Source: Paragordius varius
Lineage: Eukaryota > Nematomorpha
Length of the DNA stretch: 64,000 nucleotides
Direction: 5' to 3'
Assembly (NCBI GenBank): GCA_964247055.1
Contig: OZ176055.1
Coordinates: 9,734,001 to 9,798,000, forward strand
In this document: positions 21,317 to 32,259 of the stretch, in pieces
Layout of the letters: every line of letters starts with the position of its first letter
Numbering within the stretch: position 1 is the first letter of the stretch
Translations under genes and position numbers: made by a program
Notes under the pieces: model-generated
Told to the model about the DNA's origin: nothing
Databases searched by the model: none
What the model saw: only the letters and a program-made list of their open reading frames with translations

Positions 21317-24300
21317 ATGTTGCCAAAATTTTTTACTGCATTATTCATTGGTTTAATTTTAAACTTTGCGCTTTACGATGGTGGCATTGCATTTCATAAA
21401 AAAACGGAACCTATTAATGATGCAACGTACAGTGGATCAAATATAATTAATAGCACAAGAGTCAAAAGTATGACTTTTAAATATACCATGTACAATTCAA
21501 ATTCACCCTTAAACAATTCAAATTCACCCTAAAAATAAATTATGTGTTTTTGGGCTAATATAACTCATCATCAATATGAAATATATTTTTACGACATAGT
21601 TTATTATTTTTTCAGTATTATATAAATTTTAACAGAATTTTATATTTTAAAAATATTAAGAAATATAAGTAATTTTTAATGTATAAAAACACATAATTTT
21701 TTTAGGGTGATTTTGAATTGTTCGAGGGTGAATTTGATTTGTTCAAGGGTGATGTTCAAGGGTGAATTTGAACTGTAAATGGTGTATCTTCTTTTTAAAT
21801 TTAGCGATTCCTACAAAGTATTTTTACACAAAAAAAACTTTTTAAAATAAATAAAAATTATTTTATGAATATTTTTATAATAAATATTTTACATAATTTC
21901 CATGATAGGAAGTTTAACGATAGCTGGAAGAACTGTTGTGGAACACGATGCCAAATACGTCGTAAAATATTACTTTTTTTGTCTATTTGATACTTTGGAA
22001 TTTACTTTTTTATTAAAAAAAATTAATTTATATCGTAGATTTTCATTCAACTGCCTAACCAAGGACGATGTGTTGGAACCCTGCTTAATAAAAATACGGT
22101 CTTAACAGCTGCTCATTGTGTCCACAAAATGTAAGTTATAATATGGAAAATATTTGAAAAAAAAATAATTTAAAATATATGTAAAACTTTCATATAAAGT
22201 CCACTAGGTTTAAAAAATTGGGTTTTGGTCCCGGCACTATTGGGTATTGACCAAGTGGGGATTGATTTCATATAATTAATTGATAACCTATATATTTCAA
22301 TTAGCATTAAAAAGGTTTATTAAATTCATAAATATACTAATAAACTAAAGTGATAACAAAATCATTGAAAAAAAAGACAACACTATTTTTCGGAGTCGCG
22401 GTTTTGGATCTATAAATTGTTATATGAAACGTTTGTTATATTTCAAAACGGATTAAAAGGCTTGGTTTCAAGGCTAAGATAAATCCATTCTTTTTGGGCT
22501 ATACAGATTTTTGAGTTAATGTACACTTTATCACATAGAGTTAAATAAATTTGGATACTAGTGAAAAACAAATATTAGTTTATTATTTATATTTATAATC
22601 ACAAGTTTAATATTTTAAACTTAAAAATAAGATTTAACTATATAATGTTCCCTTTTTGGCGAGCGTTTTCAAGCGGGTTTGTTCAAAAAGTAAGGAATTG
22701 ATGTAAATTCTAAATTTACAACAATTTTTATGAAAATGCTTTTAAACGATGTAATTTGTATATCTTGAGACAGACAATCATCCAATTATATAAATACATT
22801 ATCGGGAAAATAAAAAATTTCAAACTATAATGTTTAATACAAGAAATTTAAACACATTATATACTGCTAATGTAAAAGAAAAATTATTATGAAACGCATA
22901 AATGGATAAAAAACTGTAATTAAAGTGTCTTCACCATTAGTTATAAAACAAATTTTCAGAGCTGTGATATGGATTTTTATTTTAATAATAATGCACAATA
23001 AAATTAAATGGTAAAAACGGCAAAATCCTATTTACCTTGTGCGAATAATTATTTACAACACAACATATCGTTTGGTGTAAACATTCTCCGTGAAAAACTT
23101 TATTTATCATAATGTGCGTCAAAATTTTTGATTTAACTAAATGTGAGCAGTTTTGGTCTGAATTTTTTTAAACTAATAAATTTTTAGATTTACTTTGCGA
23201 TTGCATCATTTAAATCATTTTTTATGTGTAAGATCCTTTATTTAAAAATAGTAAAACAAAAGATATTAAGCTTGTGGCAGGATCTAAAAATATAAAGCTT
23301 GGAAAGATTGTGTCTGTTAAATCCCGTCACACCCATCCAGCCTATGATTTCAAACTCCAAAAAAATGATATTGCCATTTTAAAGCTAACTAACCCATTGT
23401 CAAGCATGTTAACTTTAGCCTTACCAAATAATAATGAGAAACCTAAAGGAGAATGTTTTGCTTATGGCTGGGGAACCTATGGAAGTATAATGTTCAAAAT
23501 GTTAACATAAATTCATATTTCATTAAAAATGTTACATTAAAATATGTAATAAATCTAAATGTCTAACGATTGCGATCGAAATTTTGAGTGTTAGAAATCC
23601 ATAAAAATATTATCTATAAGAAATTATGAAAATATTTAGATTCCAAAAAATAACGACCATAGAGAGCTTCTGCATAAAACTTATAATTTATTTATATATA
23701 ATTTGACATAATTTATAAAGTTTGTTCCAAACATCTTCCGTTTTTTCCTACTAATTACTTTACTTATGCCTACTTGTATCAATATTTTTATCAGATATTT
23801 TGTTTTCAAAAACAAATGCCTTAAAATGGTATCGTTTTTTAAATTCCAGACCTAAACATTTTTATTGTTTTTAGGCGAATTACAATGTCTTAACCTCAAA
23901 TATCTCAGCCACGCAGAATGTATTACCAAGGATATAGTGGCAAAAAGAATCCAAGCTGGAACATTAAATTTGGATAATAAAGTTTGCGGATCAAATGACA
24001 ATTGGCAAGGAACGGAGCCAGTAATTAATTTCCATATAAAAAACTGTATTTTTATATAGCTATGCAGGCGTTTTAATATTCAAAAACGATATAAGAATAA
24101 AAAATGCGCATAGTACCCAAATTTTTTCGCTTCTTAAAGACCATACTAAACCTCATTTAAAAAGTTTAAGTTCCCCAAAGCGTGCAAATACACCCCGCAT
24201 ATTCCATGTATTATAAATCTATTTATTTATTCATCTGACCTTTTATGTCATGGTGAAAATCCGCCATTAAATTAATTACAGTTGGAATGATATCTAATTT

Positions 24301-24648
24301 ATAATAAAAAAAAATGTAACGTTGTTAAATAAATAAATTATACGTATTGATAAGGTATAAAATTAGTAGGCGGAGCGAATGTTTGCTCTTACATGCCAAA
24401 GGATATCATATTTTAGTGTGTGGTTATAATAAAAAAGATGCTTATACCATAGCCATCTATCTGTTCAAAATTTAATTTTATGTTAATTTTAACATTCTTA
24501 GGGTGATAGTGGAGGACCTTTGGCTTGTCAGAATAAAGTTTTTGGTGTCTCTTCTGAAATGGCTAATGATCCAAATGAAGATATGAAAGTGTCCTTTTAC
24601 ATTGATGTCACCAAATATTTGGATTTCATTAAACCACGTCTTAAATGA
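21317..24648 (+). CDS. Secreted chymotrypsin-fold serine protease, 6 exons, complete
   Basis: Exons are 21317-21467, 21909-21961, 22039-22130, 23252-23484, 23875-24020 and 24502-24648, predicting 273 residues. It opens with a signal peptide (MLPKFFTALFIGLILNFALY), then a short pro-region with NGS/NST-like sites, KRSLT, and IAGRTVV at the place of the usual IVGG N-terminus. The catalytic triad is intact: TAAHC (His), KNDIAIL (Asp) and GDSGGP (Ser). Six cysteines fit the disulfides 42-58, 136-201 and 168-182. The usual Cys191-Cys220 bridge is missing: the motif before GDSGGP is GSNDNWQGTEP, placing Gly at about position 189, so trypsin-like Lys/Arg cleavage is unlikely. This cysteine pattern resembles chymases and granzymes. 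Zymogen activation at T-IAGR would be unusual for trypsin. AATAAA lies at 24674-24679. Confidence 0.88.
21483..21787. repeat. MITE-2 copy in protease 1 intron 1
   Basis: A near-complete element. The left end is ataccatgtacaattcaaat with two TTCAAATTCACCCT units, the core is gggctaatataactcatcat, and the right end has GGGTGAATTTGA-type units and taaatggtgtat. It accounts for most of the 441-nt intron; the matching intron of the second copy is 135 nt and lacks it, so the insertion followed the duplication. Confidence 0.85.
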
Positions 24649-24938
24649 TTTTTTTTCGATAGATTTTTATTGGAATAAATTATAGTTAACGATTATTATT
24701 CTGTGTATTTTTGATGAATTAGTTTTTGTATGCAATTTTATAACCTTCAACTGTTTCATTTATATGCTTATCGATGAAGGGAACCGGACCCCTTTTTTTA
24801 AACCGTAAATTGGAATATTTTGCAATGGTTTTCAGAGTAACAAATAGTTTTAAGACGTGTAGGTGTTTTTTATTGTATTTTATCACAAGGATGTTTTATA
24901 TAGTTTTTCAGAAGAAACAAATAAAATAAATATTTGTA

Positions 24939-25067
24939 CAGTAAAAATTGAAATTATACGGACAAAATGTAAAAATATAAAGACAAATATTTTTACCTAA
25001 AATATGACCATACTTTTAAATCCTTATTTTTTTGAATAAAATTCTTTAGTTAATATTGCAAAGTGAG

Positions 25068-25103
<36 letters not shown>

Positions 25104-25248
25104 TAAAACAATCAATTTGATATTTTACCATCGTTATTGAATAGCTTATAGAGGAAAAATTAAGGTTTGAAAAGGTATTGTTGTCTTTTGAAAAAAAATA
25201 TTTGCCTGTATATTTTTCGTTTTGTCCGTATAATTTCAATTTTTACTG
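24939..25248. repeat. MITE-1, near-intact reference copy
   Basis: One of the best copies: flanking TA at 24937-24938 and 25249-25250, ends CAGTAAAAATTGAAATTA and its complement TAATTTCAATTTTTACTG, about 310 bp, with arms complementary for roughly 90 bp. No coding capacity. The TA target and CAGT terminus place it with Tc1/mariner-derived MITEs. Confidence 0.9.
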
Positions 25249-25250
25249 TA

Positions 25251-25607
25251 TATATTTACAAGATATAATTTGGTTGTATTTTTAAAACAAAAAGAAAAGC
25301 CAAAATCATAAAAAGGGAAATTTCGCAAAACCTTTGGACCGGAATCAGTCACAAAATTGCTTGAAACTGTTACTGCAGTCAAAGGAAGTTTTAGTTTTAA
25401 TCTTTCTCCGTTAAAAGTAAAATTAAAGCACATTGTAACATAATAAAATAAATTTTTTTACCTATATAAACGCGCCGCGAACCTAATGTGTTAGATTATA
25501 TGATATTCAAGTAAGTAAAGGGTGTAGCGTCGAAAGACGTTATTATCTACATACATAAATAAATGCCTTCATGTTAGATGTGTTAATGTGAGTTAGTATA
25601 GTTAACA

Positions 25608-25670
<63 letters not shown>

Positions 25671-26230
25671 GAGATGTTAATTTCGCCTTGTTAGGTAGGT
25701 GAAAGCAATATTTGAGTTTAAATAACCGTACAAACAGGGTTTTATCCTTACTCCAGAAAGTAATGTTAAAGGTCTATGTCGCGTCAAATTTAGAGTTAAT
25801 TTTAAGCTCTTATCCTAATTAAAAATAGGCAAATCTTATATATTATCGCAAAATGAACCATTAACTTTCTTAACAATTCATGTTATTTTAATAGAGGGTA
25901 TTCTATCAAATTCTCCAACTGTAATAAAAGGTAATTAATATATATTATATATATAAAAAATTAAATTTTTTCAATTTCAAAAAGCAGTACAAAAGTCAGC
26001 GCAGTGCAGTCGCAGTTTTTTTTACGAAAAACAGCCTATCTGGTCACATAAATAATAAAGCATAGTGGAAAGAGTATAAATCGGTTTTATGATATTATAA
26101 AAACATTTTTTAATATAATTCGATGTTGCTCAACATTTCTATCATCTTAAATTTCGATAAAAAGGTTAATTTACTTTCTTTGGTAAAAATTTTGTTAAAA
26201 ATATCATTAATATTTAAATATTTGATTGAA
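25251..26230. other. Spacer with a (TA)n microsatellite
   Basis: Contains an uninterrupted (TA)n run at about 25612-25665 and a shorter one at 25075-25098 inside the preceding MITE-1. No gene is seen. Confidence 0.6.
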
Positions 26231-26610
26231 AACTATCTTATTCAAAATTTTGAGGTGAGAATAATATTTAGAATTAAATTAAATAGAAAAAGTTTTTTTT
26301 ATATGTTAAAACAGTTTGATACCATTCCACCATGCTTAAATATACCATAATACGCTACTAACCTCTTAATCGAAATTTTGAGGATAATAATATTTAGAAT
26401 CATCTAATTATATAGAAGTTTTTTTATATGTTAAAACAGTTTGATACCATTCCACCATGCTTAAATATACCATAATACGCTACTAACCTCTTAATCGAAA
26501 TTTTGAGGATAATAATATTTAGAATCATCTAATTATATAGAAGTTTTTTTATATGTTAAAACAGTTTGATACCATTCCACCATGCTTCAATATACCACGA
26601 CGCTTCAACA
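26230..26610. repeat. 125-bp tandem repeat
   Basis: The phrase atatgttaaaacagtttgat recurs at 26301, 26426 and 26551, exactly 125 bp apart. Two units are essentially identical, with a partial third; an older divergent half-unit begins at about 26245. The near identity implies recent amplification. Confidence 0.85.
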
Positions 26611-26619
26611 AAATTTTGC

Positions 26620-26985
26620 CAAATTTTAATTTTAAAGTAAGCATTCATTCAAAAATATGATATTTTGATGAAATTTAGCATATATTTAAAATATTTATCA
26701 CGCATAATAGGTATTGAGTTAAGTTTAAGAAATCTTTCCCGTTTCTGACGGGTCCAATCTCAATCTTTATATCTAAAACTCAAATTTTATTGAAATATTG
26801 TTTTCTTATAGTTTGTGAGATAATGATATTTTTCGGAATGAAGCATTTAGCAATAAATTTTAATTTATCTAAATTTGGTCAAAAATTGCCATTTTCTGTA
26901 TACAGTACACCACAAAAGGGGTAAACACGTGATTAAACACTTGTAACCAAAACCAATATCTATAAGAATTCTAATATTTATTATC

Positions 26986-27023
<38 letters not shown>

Positions 27024-27980
27024 CTAATGTGCACTGTGATATTTTGCCGAATTCGAGCTTATGCTAAATAAAAATTTTGTAAAAAATATAAAAACTTTAT
27101 GACCTTTTGGTGTATTTATACCCCACAGCCTTATAAACACTTCATAAGATTTACATTTTTTTGTAAGCGATGACATTTTGGTCTAAATTTCTCAAGAGTC
27201 TAAAGTACAACAAACTACTGTTTTGAAAGTTGTTTTGGTTAAAATTTAATTATCAAACCTTCTTCTTCGGTATTAGATAAAACACTTAGAATGTTTCCTA
27301 ATGTCAAAAGTTCAGACAACTGCATAAAACGATTGAAACAAACAGCTGATAATCGAATTTTAAAATTATTTGATAATAATTCGAAAGCTTTCCAAGTTAA
27401 TTATTATATTTTTTATGTATATTGCCTGTTGATCTACGATTTAATAAAATCAAAAGAAAAAATGAGGGCGAAAAAGTATGAGAAGAGGATTTTCCATCTT
27501 AAATTTAATAATTTTTTGATTATGTGCCTAAAAGGCTAAAGAATGCGTAACTTTTTTAGCCCAATATCATAGTTGAATTTTTAATTATTTGTGACCTGGG
27601 TGAAAAACTGACTCAACAAAAAATTTTCTTATTTTTGACCTTATTATTCTTTACTCAAATTTTTTCGCTTTCTTAGCATCTTCTACTGAATATTAAATAA
27701 AAATTAGAGAATTGTTTTTTTAACGATGGTGAAACAGGTGCGCTCGCTAAAATAGATCCGTGTTAAAGGGAATCCTCTAATTTTGAAATGATTACAATTT
27801 AATTTTGAGTTTAACTTAAGGTTCTTATAAGATACATAAAAATCGGTTTTGATACTTTTATAACGGTTTCAGGCTTATTACATAAAAACCAAAATGCTTA
27901 ATTTAGATGTTGCAAAATTCAAGACACAGGTAAGGGGTTAACCCTTGTAATGTATTTTAATTAGGAAATTTAATGGTTGA
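26620..27980. repeat. Old interspersed repeat (R3) and spacer
   Basis: Fragments such as gttttcttatagtttgtgag, then gaatgaagcatttagc and tggtcaaaaattgccatttt, match parts of the repeats near 33320-33560, 56560-57070 and 61560-62560. A (TA)n run lies at about 26988-27020. The open stretch at 27291-27539 looks accidental. Confidence 0.4.
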
Positions 27981-28269
27981 TCATTTTCAGGTTTTGCAAA
28001 TGGTCCATTTATGAAGCAATTGGAACGATGTAAAAATTTAAAAAGGAATATGAATTATAATTACTTAATTGGGATGAAATATATGCGTATAGTTTTTTAC
28101 CGTCAACTAAAAATCGTAATAAATTTATAATTTAAAATAAAATTGATTTTAACCGTTTGAAGATTAGCGGCAGTAATTAAACCTTATGTAATTTGAATTT
28201 ATCGCTGAAAATTTTGATTAAGAAGTATTTTTTCTGAATCTAAAAACCAACGAATAAACAGAGATATAC

Positions 28270-28535
28270 TATCTGCACTTCAGAAGAGTACTTGAACACC
28301 TCAACTTGATCCTTGAGACATAAATAAATAAATATTTTTTTATTGGAAAAAAAATATTTTGAATTAAAAAAGTTTAAAATATATAATAAATTAAGAAAAT
28401 TAGGTTAAAAAAATAAAAAATAAATGGAAAGATTATGGTTAAATTAAAACTTAAAAATTTTGAGGATCAGCTTGAAGTATTCAAAGACCAACTTGAAGTG
28501 TTCAAGGACACTCTTGAAATGCAAATGATATATTG
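28270..28535. repeat. MITE-4 insertion upstream of protease 2
   Basis: The left end (gcacttcagaagagtacttg, then aacacctcaacttgatcc) is inverted relative to the right end (ggatcagcttgaagtattca, then cttgaagtgttcaag). The unit CTTGAAGTGTTCAAG is itself a palindrome and recurs in the right arm. The matching upstream DNA of protease 1 lacks it (gatatattggctaaaatcaa runs straight through), so it inserted after the duplication. A second partial copy lies at 41550-41690. Confidence 0.65.
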
Positions 28536-28822
28536 GATAAAATCAACTATCATTAAAGACAATATAATAAAATAGATAAATAATTAGCTTTAAATTTAAA
28601 ACGCTATATGTCGCTCAAATAAATAATTAATACGTCGCAATTAAACAAATATTTGATTTTTTTAAAACAGTTTAGGATAACATGGACTTTATATATATGT
28701 TAAGACATATTAAAGGTCAAGTCAGGATTTATTCACACTTATATATCTATTAAAAATTTACGAAAATTATATTGTAACATAAATCAATATTTGACTACAC
28801 TTCCGTCCCCTACGTCCAGATC

Positions 28823-28829
28823 TATAAAA
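28823..28829 (+). promoter_or_regulatory. TATA box of serine protease 2
   Basis: TATAAAA within agatctataaaataagga, equivalent to the box of copy 1 and 52 bp before the ATG at 28881. Confidence 0.55.
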
Positions 28830-29997
28830 TAAGGAATAAATCGGTTGACATGGCTATTATAAATTTTCCTTGATCTAAAAATGTTGCCAAAAATTTTTAT
28901 AACTTTATTTTTAACTATCGTTATAATTTTAAACTTTAAACTTTACGAATGTGGCATTGCATTTAATAAAACAACGGAACATATTAAAGATGCATCCTAC
29001 AATGGATCGAATATTATTTATAACACAAGAACCAAAAGTATGTGTAAATGATGATTTTTTTTATTTTCATTTTTTAATTTTACGGTTCCTACAACATTTT
29101 TGCGGAAAAAACCGTTAAAAATCAATATAAATTATTTGATAATAACTAAATTTTACATAACATATATGATAGGAAGTTTAATGATAGCTGGAGGAACCGT
29201 TGTGAAAGAGGATGCCAAATATGTCGTAAAATATTACTTTTTTTGTCCTTTTGATACTTTGGAATTTTTTTTATAATATTTTTTTTTCAAAGATTTTTAT
29301 TCAATTGCCCGAAGAACGATGCGTTGGTATACTGCTTGATGAAAATACTGTTTTAACAGCCGCTCATTGTGTCCACAAAGTGTAAGAATAATTTAAAAAA
29401 TATTTAATTAAATATATGTAATTTTAACAGAGAAAATAGATTAAGAAAAATTGCGTTTCGGTTTTGGTTCCATTGTTTTTTTTTGTCAAATGAGTACGAT
29501 TGCTAATTTCATGGATAGCCTAACTTCAAACATTACAATTAGTAATTAATTATAAAGAAAAAATTTCTACTTTTTCTGAAAACAATAAAAGAAAACATGG
29601 CTATTTTTTTGCCGTGGTTGTGTTTCTATAAATATTTCTACGGATCATTTTTTTATTTTCCAAAACGGATTTAAACGATAATGGTAGAAATTTAAAAACA
29701 CTATATATTTGATAAACATTCTAATTTGTATAGATGTTTTTAAGCTAATTTTACAATAAACAAAATGGACATTGTAAAATATTTTTTCATAAATTATTTA
29801 GTTTTAAGTTACTCTATCTAAATTAGTATATGAGCTGTGATATTAATTTTTAGCTTAATAACAATACAATCAAATGGTATAAACGGCAAAACATTTACTT
29901 TGTTTTTATGTATCGCAGAAAAGCGTTTGGTGTAAATATAAAACTCTGTGCAAAATTTTGATTACATAATGTGCGTAAATCTTGTGATTTTGAAATG

Positions 29998-30549
29998 TTA
30001 AACGTTGACATCCTAAACTAAAGGTCTAACACTTCGATATTGGTAGTGATCTCAGACCATATTAAAATTGACATTATTAAAAACTACTGAAAGAGATGGT
30101 TGTAATTTAGATTTACGCTATCCTAATGTATATTAAATTATGAATAAAATTTAGTATTGAAATAAATTTTCCATATCAAACTACTTAGACGCCATTTTTA
30201 TTTCGCAACATTTTCGCAAAATATCGTGCCGTTTTTATTCTGTTAAACAAATAATAATTTTTTATTATGACCGCATCATTAATAATTAAAATAAGTGGTT
30301 TATTTTGCATTATTTTTATATTTAGATAATGCACACATGTCATAATGGCTTAATTTACCTTTAGGTTTATCCGTAAAATTAGTAATATCAAGTTTTTTTG
30401 AATAAATATTTTTTAAATTTCGGTGCATCAATGTTATATTGGTGCAAACTTTTGGAATGGTTATACTTGTTTTAAAACAAGCCTGTGGTCACTAACGACC
30501 CCAATCTTAACCGAAGGACTGAAATGAATGTTTTGTATCCAAGTGTTAA
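29998..30549. repeat. MITE-3 insertion in protease 2 intron 3
   Basis: The right terminus is gaaggactgaaatgaatg followed by ttgtatccaagtgttaa; the left terminus (ttaaacgttgacatcctaaa) is a weaker inverted match. It shares the interior agtaatatcaagtttttttg with the copy at 63164-63740. Protease 1 lacks the insertion at the corresponding place. Confidence 0.7.
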
Positions 30550-30947
30550 TCAAAATAATAACTCTTTAAACATATTTTTATAAACTACCTTCATAATCCT
30601 TTTTTCAATTGTTATATTATTTATTTGACTTATAGCAAAGCGAAAGATATGGTGCTTGTTGTAGGATCTAAAAATATTAAATATGGAAAGATTGTTTCTG
30701 TTAAATCCATTTATACTCATCCTGCGTATGATGCCCAACTTCAAAAAAATGATATCGCAATTTTAAAGCTAACTAACCCATTGTCGGGTATATTAACTTT
30801 AACCTTACCAAATAAAGATGAAAAACCTGAAGGGGATTGCTTTGCTTATGGCTGGGGATCCTATGGAAGTAATATCTATAAATTATAAACCTGATCTCCG
30901 AAATGATTTTTATAATAAACTTTATTGTTGGACTTGATAATCAATTT

Positions 30948-31198
30948 ATACATAAAAACTAAAATAGAATCAATTTTTAAAAATAACTATCATACTTAAT
31001 CAAATCAGTAATAAAATCACATTTTTAAATATATAATTAATTATATATTAATTTACAACTATATTCCGTATGGTGCGACCCATAATGATGAGTTATATTT
31101 TAAGAATTATGATATGAAAATAGAGTTTCCTTTGATAAAAAAGATAATTCTCCTTTAGTTTATACCTTTTGTCTGTATAATTCATTTTGTATTGTAAA
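30948..31198. repeat. Worn MITE-1 in protease 2 intron 4
   Basis: Recognisable by its right arm (tttgtctgtataattcattt) and a weak left arm (cataaaaactaaaatagaat). The equivalent intron of copy 1 shows none. Confidence 0.4.
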
Positions 31199-32259
31199 TG
31201 TTGAACAATATCTAAAATAAATCCGGTAAAATAACATGTAAAAAATATTTGCCGATTAAAATTAGAAAGATAAGGTCGACACGCTGTTAAAACAAATGCA
31301 TTTGGTTTGACTATGATATTTGTATTTAGTTTTTTGAGGCTTTATTAAATATTAAAATCCCTATAGACGAATACTATATAAAATGGTTTTAATATTACTG
31401 TATAATGTTACATGCCTAATATATTTTGTGTTTAGGTGATCTAAAATATCTAAAGCTAAAATATGTCAGCCATGACGATTGCATTACCAAGGATATAGTG
31501 GCGAAAAGGATTCATTCTGGAACACTTAATTTGGATAAAAAAGTATGCGGATCAAATGACAATTGGCAAGGAACGGAGCCAGTAATTTCCTCTCATACAA
31601 AAAACTGGATTTTTATATAGCTGAACATTCGTTTTATTATTAAAACACCATAAAAAATAAAAAAATGCCCACAGTTACCCCATTTTTTGATGCTAAAAAA
31701 CCATATCTAACCTCATTTAAAAATTTATGTTGGCCAAAGAGTACAAATAAACCCCACATTACATATTTTTTTATCCATTTTTTAACCAATATTGATGACG
31801 GAATAGCGAAAAGGAAACAAAAATTATAAAAATCATAACAGTTAAATTAATATCTAATTTGGCGAGAAAATTATCACATTTTTTCTTTATTTATTCTCTT
31901 GTGTGCCTATAGCTCCTCGTTGACTCGAAATATTGTTGAAAGATATCAAAGATATATTTTAGGGACTGGTTATAACTTTTTTAAAAAAAGTTATAATGAT
32001 GAACCATAACTTTCTATTTGTCATAAGATTATATATTGATTCATTCATTATTAGGGTGATAGCGGAGGACCCTTGTTGTCAAAATAAAGTTTTTGGTGTC
32101 TCTTCTGAAATGGCTAATGATCCAGATGAAGATATGAGAGTGTCCTTTTACATTGATGTCACCAAATATTTGGATTTCATTGAACCACATCTTAAATGAT
32201 TTTGTTTTAGCTAAATAATTTTGGTGGTGTACGAGGGATTGATTTTTATGATAATAAAT

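Larger units (their letters stand above)
28881..32199 (+). pseudogene. Second serine protease copy, frameshifted in its last exon
   Basis: Tandem duplicate of the 21317-24648 gene. Exons are 28881-29037, 29173-29225, 29293-29381, 30636-30868, 31436-31581 and 32055-32199. Exons 1-5 are open and keep every splice phase; the His (TAAHC) and Asp (QKNDIAIL) sites and the S1-region sequence GSNDNWQGTEP are conserved. The last exon starts GDSGGP, but two bases present in copy 1 are absent at about 32074. The frame therefore stops at 32085 right after GDSGGPLLSK, while the old C-terminus (QNKVFGVSSEMAN to TKYLDFIEPHLK) persists in another frame. The loss removes about 38 residues of the second barrel, so an active protease is unlikely. 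Strong similarity in the shifted part suggests a recent lesion or an assembly error. Confidence 0.75.

Noticed and set aside
27291-27539. Open frame of 82 codons
   Set aside because: The composition follows AT-rich background, and part of the stretch (acgattgaaacaaacagctg) recurs at about 33140 within repeat DNA.
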